63,726 nt of DNA, taken from Microcystis aeruginosa Ma_SC_T_19800800_S464 (GTDB taxonomy: Bacteria > Cyanobacteriota > Cyanobacteriia > Cyanobacteriales > Microcystaceae). Within the stretch, counting starts at the first letter, position 1, and each line of letters begins with the position of its first letter. A program made the position numbers and the translations under genes. The stretch covers positions 1-63,726 of the forward strand of contig SFBL01000001.1 in NCBI GenBank assembly GCA_007095785.1. Reading direction: 5' to 3'. Of this stretch, positions 58,079 to 63,726 are shown piece after piece. The notes below the pieces were generated by a model. That model searched no databases. It was not told the origin of the DNA and saw only the letters and a list, made by a program, of their open reading frames with translations.

Positions 58079-60316
58079 ATGCTACGGATTTCATCAGATC
58101 GGTCTAAAATTGTGCTTGTTGCCCTAGTTTATCTGGGTTTTGGTTGGCTAGGCTATCTCTGCTTAGATTTAGGGTCGCGACCTGCCCCAATTTGGATGAG
58201 TGCTGGTATTGGCTTAACTGCTGTTTTTTTAGGGGGAAAAAGGCTAGTTTTAGGCGTTTTTATCGGGGATTTGCTTCTTACCTTCTTTTTAGGGGCCAGT
58301 TGGCCCATAGCCCTATTTTCGGCGATCGGTAGCAGTATATCGGCTCTGTTAGGGGCGCAATTCCTGCATTATCTGAGATTTTCCGCCACTTTACAGCGTA
58401 TTCGCGATATCCTTTTACTGGTATTTTTGGCGGCCCTATTAGCCTCGGCAGTCAATGCCACTATCGATACTTTTGCCCGTAGTTGGCTAAATACTTGGGA
58501 TTGGCGGCAATTTGGACAGTCTTGGGGCATTATCTGGCTCGGAGACAGTGCGGGGATCTTAATGACCACGCCGCTGCTGTTGCGTTTTTGCTTCAATCGT
58601 CACTCCCTGCGCAAACCACGACAACCCCAACGCCTTGGCGAGGCCTTACTTTGTCTGAGTTTGCTAACGGTGGTGACTTCTGTGGTTTTTGGTGGTCAAC
58701 AGAATTTTCTTAACCCCGATTGGAGTATGGTGCAGTACCTCGAATATCTGCCTTTTCCTTTTGTGGTTTGGGCTGCCATGCGTTTTCAGACCTGGGGAGC
58801 GGTAATAGCGAATTTTTTGGTGTCTATCTTAGCTTTGATGGGATTGGCCGGGGGAATCAGCCCTTTTATCCTACAGGCCCCTGATTATACCAGAGGTGTC
58901 CTGATCTTACAAATCTTTTTAGTCATTGTCATGTCAACTTCTCTATTTTTATCGGCGGCGATTAGCGAAAGACAACAGATCGATCGAGCTTTAAATGAAA
59001 CCTTAGAACGAGAACATTTAGTAACACAAGTTGCTTTAAAAGTCCATCAATCTTTAGATATAGATCAGGTTTTAAATACCATTGTTGAGGAAATCAGACA
59101 TTTTCTCGATGCTGATCAAGTCTATATCGGTCACTGTCAAGAGGGGGGTTGGGCCAAGGTAATCGCTGAGTCCCGTCGTCCCGAGATTCCCTCGCTGATG
59201 GGTTGGTTTCCCGAACCAGAATTACTGGAAGAATTGGGACAATTATTTTCTTTAGATAAGTTAATTATTGCCGATAATACCGCTAAGGTGCAAACTCTGC
59301 CCACTCTCAAGGGTTATTACGAATACCTGCAAGTTAAATCCTCTTTAGTTTTACCCCTAACGGTTAATAATCAACATTTAGGTGCTTTAGTTGTCCATCA
59401 ATATTCCCATCCTCGTCAGTGGCAAAAAAGCGAGGTCAAATTACTAGAACAGTTAGCCACCCAAGTTTGTATCGCTATCGGCCAAGCGCAACTATATCAG
59501 AGGGTGCAAAGATTGAATAATAATTTAGAACGGGAAGTGGAAATAAGAACCCTCGAACTGCGGGAAAAAGTCCGGGAAATTCAGCATTTATACGAAATGA
59601 AAACGGTTTTTTTACAGGCAGTATCCCACGATATTCGCACTTCGATTATGGGATTAGTGATGTTATTAAAAAATTTCCAGTGTCGGCAAACAGAAAAAGT
59701 AACTATCTCGCGAGCAATGCTCGATCAGGTGGTGCGTAGTTGCGATCGACAATTAACTTTAATTAATGCTTTATCAGAAAACCATTTTGCTGAAGAACGG
59801 CCTTTAATCTTGCATCGTCAACCTCTATCTTTAAAAAAACAGGTGGAAATTTGGCTCAAAGATTGGCAAAAAGATTTTGATTTATACCAAGCTACTTTTA
59901 TTAATCTTCTCCCCGATGACTTACCCGCTATTGATGCCGATCCTTGTCAGCTAAGAAGTGTTTTTGAACAATTATTAAATAATGCCTTAAAACATAATCC
60001 TTCACCGATTCAATTAGCTTTAGATGCTCGTATTGACCAAGACATGATCTACTGCACTTTAAGCGATAATGGCATTGGCATGGATGAGGAGCAATGTCAA
60101 CATCTTTTCCATTTATATGTAAGAAATCTTCATAATCAACACCTAACGGGAATCGGTTTAGGTTCCTACCAATGTCGGCAAATAATCGAGGCTCACTCCG
60201 GGAGAATTGGGGTAAAAAGTACCCCGCTGGTTGGCTCACAGTTTTGGTTTACTTTACCCCTTGCTCATCAAAATTCTAGATTAATTAAGCAGGAGTTAGT
60301 CAACAGTAATCAGTGA
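58079..60316 (+). CDS. MASE1-GAF sensor histidine kinase
   Basis: 745 residues. MASE1 membrane region (about 10-300, eight TMs), GAF domain (about 330-470), dimerisation with phospho-acceptor H in A-V-S-H-D-I-R-T-S, HATPase with L-L-N-N-A-L-K-H-N (N box), S-D-N-G-I-G-M-D (G1) and T-G-I-G-L-G-S-Y (G2). The last codons (C-A-G-T-A-A-T-C-A-G-T-G-A) come from a dispersed repeat. Likely phosphorylates the divergent LuxR-type regulator. Confidence 0.9.
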   Translation: MLRISSDRSKIVLVALVYLGFGWLGYLCLDLGSRPAPIWMSAGIGLTAVFLGGKRLVLGVFIGDLLLTFFLGASWPIALFSAIGSSISALLGAQFLHYLRFSATLQRIRDILLLVFLAALLASAVNATIDTFARSWLNTWDWRQFGQSWGIIWLGDSAGILMTTPLLLRFCFNRHSLRKPRQPQRLGEALLCLSLLTVVTSVVFGGQQNFLNPDWSMVQYLEYLPFPFVVWAAMRFQTWGAVIANFLVSILALMGLAGGISPFILQAPDYTRGVLILQIFLVIVMSTSLFLSAAISERQQIDRALNETLEREHLVTQVALKVHQSLDIDQVLNTIVEEIRHFLDADQVYIGHCQEGGWAKVIAESRRPEIPSLMGWFPEPELLEELGQLFSLDKLIIADNTAKVQTLPTLKGYYEYLQVKSSLVLPLTVNNQHLGALVVHQYSHPRQWQKSEVKLLEQLATQVCIAIGQAQLYQRVQRLNNNLEREVEIRTLELREKVREIQHLYEMKTVFLQAVSHDIRTSIMGLVMLLKNFQCRQTEKVTISRAMLDQVVRSCDRQLTLINALSENHFAEERPLILHRQPLSLKKQVEIWLKDWQKDFDLYQATFINLLPDDLPAIDADPCQLRSVFEQLLNNALKHNPSPIQLALDARIDQDMIYCTLSDNGIGMDEEQCQHLFHLYVRNLHNQHLTGIGLGSYQCRQIIEAHSGRIGVKSTPLVGSQFWFTLPLAHQNSRLIKQELVNSNQ

Positions 60317-60339
60317 TTTTTCACAGGATCAAGATAATT

Positions 60340-61851
60340 ATGCTTACCCGTCAATCTGGGTTTAGATTTGCTTTAGGTTTATTGATTATTTTCAATATTT
60401 TATATTTTGTCCATCTCGCCTACTATAGCTATGTTTGGCACGATGAATCTTTGGTCTTACTCCATCTTTCTGGTAGCACACCCGAACAGTTAATTAACTA
60501 TCTATTCGATGGACAAATTAAATCTACAGAACAACTCTGGCAATTTCAAGGGGTTAATTCCGTGAAAGGTTTTCCTGATACCTTAGCCTCTCTTTATACT
60601 AGCTCAAATTATGATCTACCTCTCTATTACAGTTTTCTCTGGTTTTTAGCAAGATTATTAGGCAATTCTTATTTAGTCTTAAGAGGATTTTCGGTAATTA
60701 TTTGGCTTGGCATTTTATGGGGTTTTTACCATTTAGCTTTGACCTTATTTAAAAATAAAAACGCCGCTTTAATTGCCGCTACACTTATCTTCTTTTCCCC
60801 GCGTTTTACTGGTTATGCTCTGGGAATTTGGGAATACGGACTATATGTTTTGTTTTCGATACTTTCTAGCTGGTTATTTCTCAAAGCTATTGATTCCTCG
60901 CAACCGAAAAAAGATTGGTTTTTCTATAGTTTATCCCTAATCGCTGGTTTATATACCCATGTTTTTTTTATCTTTGTTCTAGTAGTTCATAGCCTATATT
61001 TTCTGCTGCAGCTGAATTGTTTTAACTCTTTAACCAAAAAATACTATAGCATCAGCTTACTTGCTTCCCTAGGTATTTATTCAATTTGGTTAACCCGGAT
61101 TTTTACCAGTCGATTTACTGTCTTTGGATGGTCAAAAGGCAGTTTACCCCTAGAGGTACTTTGGCAAAGATGGGTAACAATGATCGCTCGTTTATTTTAT
61201 AATTTTAGTTTAGCCAATCCCAGCAGCACCCCTATTATTGAATACTGCCTAATTATCCTCGTCATCATCTCCTTTATTTATCTGGGTAAAAAAGCCGATA
61301 AAAAAGTTTTTACTCTGATCATTTTGCTGACAATTATCCCCTTTTTCTCTCTTTTAGCGTGGGATCTAATCAGAGGATTTCGCTACACAGCTGTGGGCAG
61401 ATTTTACTTACCAAGTTTTCTCGGTATGCTGCTGGCAGTTACCTTTTTACTAAGCAAGGGACTACAGCATCGCCAAATCTGGGCAAAAATTCTCTTAATA
61501 TTATTGCTAGTTTTCGGATTAATTGCCAAAATTCCCTATCCACCGCCAGCAACCAGATATACGGGTTATGGTAGTAATATTCCCAACGCTTATACAATGA
61601 TTAATCGTAGTCAAAAACCTCTAATTATTTCAGAACATTGGTTAGATACTTTGCCCCTTATTCATACCACTGATGCTAAGACAAAGTATTTATTTATTCA
61701 GTCGGATCTTAGAGTTTCCATCCCCTCCTTAAAAAATCAATTTACCGATATTTATCTCCTCAATCCTTCCCCCAGTCTCAGACAATATTTAGATAACCAG
61801 TCTGTACAATTATCTCCTACGGAAAATCAAGCCTTTTGGCGAATTGATTAA
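60340..61851 (+). CDS. GT39-like membrane glycosyltransferase
   Basis: 503 residues from ATG 60340 (a GTG at 60313 overlapping the kinase stop is possible). About 11 TM helices; N-terminal loop H-D-E-S-L-V (acidic D-E pair typical of GT39/ArnT). Transfers a sugar from a lipid carrier; acceptor unknown. Confidence 0.78.
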   Translation: MLTRQSGFRFALGLLIIFNILYFVHLAYYSYVWHDESLVLLHLSGSTPEQLINYLFDGQIKSTEQLWQFQGVNSVKGFPDTLASLYTSSNYDLPLYYSFLWFLARLLGNSYLVLRGFSVIIWLGILWGFYHLALTLFKNKNAALIAATLIFFSPRFTGYALGIWEYGLYVLFSILSSWLFLKAIDSSQPKKDWFFYSLSLIAGLYTHVFFIFVLVVHSLYFLLQLNCFNSLTKKYYSISLLASLGIYSIWLTRIFTSRFTVFGWSKGSLPLEVLWQRWVTMIARLFYNFSLANPSSTPIIEYCLIILVIISFIYLGKKADKKVFTLIILLTIIPFFSLLAWDLIRGFRYTAVGRFYLPSFLGMLLAVTFLLSKGLQHRQIWAKILLILLLVFGLIAKIPYPPPATRYTGYGSNIPNAYTMINRSQKPLIISEHWLDTLPLIHTTDAKTKYLFIQSDLRVSIPSLKNQFTDIYLLNPSPSLRQYLDNQSVQLSPTENQAFWRID

Positions 61852-61926
61852 AAAGCCATTAACCCCTCTTGCCAAAACAGACCACAACCTGATAGACTAA
61901 ATAAACCAAGACTTCAGGGAATAGAA

Positions 61927-62190
61927 TTGGGCAGTTCACCCCTAAGAGGGATTGACTTTTACAGAGTTTTATGCTTGCTCAACTGGAGAGTCCCCGAAAT
62001 CTGGTGATGAAGAGTTTTAGCCTCTTGGCTACTGGACTGACTAAGCAGACCTAACAAATTCAACTGTATGATACCGAGTCAAGACATCGGCGAGGCAGTA
62101 GATTCAGTCAGAAAAACTGACGCACAAGACTTCTCTAATTTAATGCCTAGACCTGGCTGGCAACAAGTGGCGGGTTTAGGCAGAGGTTGT
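61927..62190 (+). ncRNA. HEARO RNA (IscB-type omegaRNA) without nuclease gene
   Basis: The 5' part has CAGTTCACCCCTAAGAGGG, then GCTTGCTCAACTG; CAGTT (61932-61936) pairs with AACTG. This follows the GTTCA-CCC-AAGAG...TGCTT-CTCAAC start of known IscB omegaRNAs as I recall them. Further: TTTTAGCCTCTTGGCTAC hairpin, GTCAG-AAAAA-CTGAC hairpin, and a long 3' stem TGCCTAGACC / GGGTTTAGGCA (62143-62182). No HNH/IscB frame follows; the next gene is a pentapeptide protein. In HEARO/OMEGA systems the guide is 5' of the scaffold (about 61905-61926). A family search is needed to prove it. Confidence 0.65.
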
Positions 62191-62400
62191 TTTTGGTATT
62201 GAACCCCGATTCTTTTTGTTCTTTACCGGTTTTAGTGATTGCCAATAGGGATTTTAAGCCCGTAATTGGTTAAAAATTGCTATTTATTCGCAAAAATCCC
62301 CAGTCGCTCCCTGTACTAATCCTAGAAATCCACTTCATCATCAGTAATTTTCCCCAACCCATTCTCTGGAAATCTCCTCCCAGAACAATTTAGTTATTTT

Positions 62401-63402
62401 ATGATTAGCAATGCCTTAACCAATCGTGAACATCTAATCGAACTGTATAATCGAGGTGAACGCAACTTTGCGGAAGTCAGACTTAGCGGAGTTAATTTAA
62501 AGAGACAGTGTTTAAACCAGATTAATCTGAGTCATAGTTACTTAAAACGGGCTAATTTAGCCGAAGCTTGTTTAATTAATGCTAATTTCAAGGACGCTTC
62601 CCTCGAAGAAGTTAATTTAAGCAAAGCTTGTCTTATCGATGCTAACCTGACTAAAGCCGACCTTTCTGGGGCAAATTTGCACCAAAGTCAACTAAGCGGC
62701 GCAATTTTGAGTAATACTGTTCTGAAAAAGGCTGATTTAAGTTCTGCCTGTTTAATTCACAGTAGCTTACTTTTTGCTCAACTGTTCAAAGCGAATCTCG
62801 AAGCCGCTAATCTCACCTCAGCCACTTTAACCCATGCCATGGCGGGGAAAGCTAACCTAAAACGGGCTATTCTCACTCGTGCTATTCTTAGCTCTGCCAA
62901 TCTTAGCTATGCTAACTTAAAAGAGGCTAACCTAATTCGAGCCTATCTCTATCAAGCTAATCTGGAAAACTGCCATCTTCAATACGCCGACCTCAGCTAT
63001 GCCGATTTGCGCGGGGCGGATTTACGGGGGGCGGATTTACGTTATGCTAACCTGGAAGGGGCTAATCTGACGGGAGCTAACCTCAATTGTAGCGATTTTG
63101 AGGGAGCTAACTTAACCGGAGCCGATTTAAGCAAAACTGACGCTAATAAAGCCAATTTTCGCCAAGCTAACTTAACCGGTTGTAATCTTCTCGGCGCTAA
63201 TTTAGCCTCCGCTAACCTTTCCGGTGCTAATCTACACCAAGCGGGATTACTCTTGAGTTATTTAGTGGGAAGCAATCTTAAACGAGCTAATCTCAAACAA
63301 GCTAACTTAATTGGCGCGATTTTAACCGAAAATAATCTTCTTTCCGCTTCCCTTGAGGAAACTATTCTTCCTAACGGTAGTCGCGGTAATCTCCTTTCCT
63401 AA
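62401..63402 (+). CDS. Pentapeptide-repeat protein
   Basis: 333 residues, nearly all A(N/D)LXX repeats (about 55), from V-N-L-K-R-Q-C-L at residue 27 to the end. Predicted right-handed beta-helix. No extra domain. Unknown role. Confidence 0.92.
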   Translation: MISNALTNREHLIELYNRGERNFAEVRLSGVNLKRQCLNQINLSHSYLKRANLAEACLINANFKDASLEEVNLSKACLIDANLTKADLSGANLHQSQLSGAILSNTVLKKADLSSACLIHSSLLFAQLFKANLEAANLTSATLTHAMAGKANLKRAILTRAILSSANLSYANLKEANLIRAYLYQANLENCHLQYADLSYADLRGADLRGADLRYANLEGANLTGANLNCSDFEGANLTGADLSKTDANKANFRQANLTGCNLLGANLASANLSGANLHQAGLLLSYLVGSNLKRANLKQANLIGAILTENNLLSASLEETILPNGSRGNLLS

Positions 63403-63404
63403 AT

Positions 63405-63423
63405 TAGGGTCTGCTGAAAAAGT
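63405..63423. repeat. MITE end (TAGGGTCTGCTGAAAAAGT)
   Basis: TTAGGGTCTGCTGAAAAAG, same terminus as 151-174 and 47086-47260; its partner end is not identified here. Confidence 0.55.
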
Positions 63424-63477
63424 TTATAGTGTAAGGAAGGCTTAAAAGCCTTCCTTTTTGGCTAGGGAAAAAGGCGA

Positions 63478-63726
63478 TTATGTCCCGTTTTGTATAGCTC
63501 TAACCTGTTTAACCTCTAACTCTAAGGCGGATGCGACTTGCTCAACGCTTAACCCTAAGGCTAACAAACGAGGGACCGCCTCTAATGCTTTGTTTAGTCT
63601 GCCTTCCTCGCGACCTTCCTCGCGACCTTCCTGACGCGCTTCCTCGCGCACATCTTGAAAATACTGAGTTTGTTTTAATTCATCTAAACTAAACATAGTT
63701 TCTATCTCCCGACGATTGAGAAGCGG
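63478..63726 (-). CDS. Rpn-family protein, C-terminal part (runs off the window)
   Basis: The frame continues beyond 63726 (L-L-N-R-R-E-I-E-T-M-F-S-L-D-E-L-K-Q-T), so the ATG at 63696 is internal. REEG repeats precede the C-terminal helical tail N-K-A-L-E-A-V-P-R-L-L-A-L-G-L-S-V-E-Q-V-A-S-A-L-E-L, typical of Rpn/PD-(D/E)XK proteins. Confidence 0.8.
   Translation of the reverse strand, partial: PLLNRREIETMFSLDELKQTQYFQDVREEARQEGREEGREEGRLNKALEAVPRLLALGLSVEQVASALELEVKQVRAIQNGT

Noticed and set aside
61971-62054. 27-codon frame M-L-A-Q-L-E-S
   Set aside because: Inside the same structured RNA, and in a different frame from the next small ORF.
62068-62202. 44-codon frame as a RiPP precursor
   Set aside because: It lies within the predicted HEARO RNA, has no ribosome-binding site and no modification enzymes nearby.

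Overview
This window reads as a cyanobacterial chromosome segment, most likely Microcystis aeruginosa or a close relative. Evidence: many HIP1 octamers (GCGATCGC), a light-independent protochlorophyllide reductase locus (chlL/chlN), a Ycf46-type AAA protein, a CRR6-type NDH-1 maturation factor, a cyanobacterial bicarbonate ABC transporter, Uma2, pentapeptide and Rpn families, many toxin-antitoxin (TA) pairs, and a dense load of short palindromes, MITEs and G-rich tracts. The species is inferred, not proven.

Layout. 1-1.6 kb: scpA and pdxH, divergent. 1.7-6.4 kb: accessory block with a frameshifted CHAT-protease gene, three relics of one gene 3' end, an IS200/IS605-derived non-autonomous element, a DUF3782-type protein and two TA pairs. 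6.6-15.5 kb: housekeeping (CRR6, ispH, membrane proteins, chlL - duplicated-domain protein - chlN, a nucleoside phosphorylase, a DUF1350 protein). 15.6-25.1 kb: second accessory block. A giant TPR-CHAT gene is split by a 7-bp tandem duplication, and its 5' end is reiterated five more times between TA cassettes (HigA, TumE/TumA, two HicBA, RelE). 25.3-31.5 kb: glgP, an RNA-binding protein, tRNA-Thr(CGT), an Rpn nuclease gene interrupted by a 158-bp MITE, and a transposase relic. 31.6-37 kb: a one-strand glycan cluster (SGNH-like protein, GT-C/GT2 fusion, DegT aminotransferase, cupin). 37.4-39.9 kb: ycf46, an SH3 protein, a PsiE-like protein. 40.2-45.5 kb: cmpABCD-type bicarbonate transporter with two repeat-associated lesions. 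46-53 kb: J-domain protein, VapBC, orphan HsdS, NUDIX, argH, small conserved genes. 53.3-63.7 kb: ferritin-like protein, two pentapeptide proteins, Uma2, a hydrolase, a divergent response-regulator/histidine-kinase pair, a GT39-like protein, a HEARO (IscB omegaRNA-like) RNA without nuclease, and a truncated Rpn gene.

Together: photosynthesis and carbon acquisition (chlL/N, CRR6, cmp, glgP) are interleaved with islands where CHAT proteases, TA modules and orphan transposon guide-RNA relics have been shuffled by recombination. The most notable observations are the cmpA and cmpD lesions coinciding with small GC-rich palindromes, two nuclease-less OMEGA-type RNA relics, the reiterated CHAT 5' module (once fused in frame to HicB), and a perfectly bounded MITE with a 9-bp target duplication.
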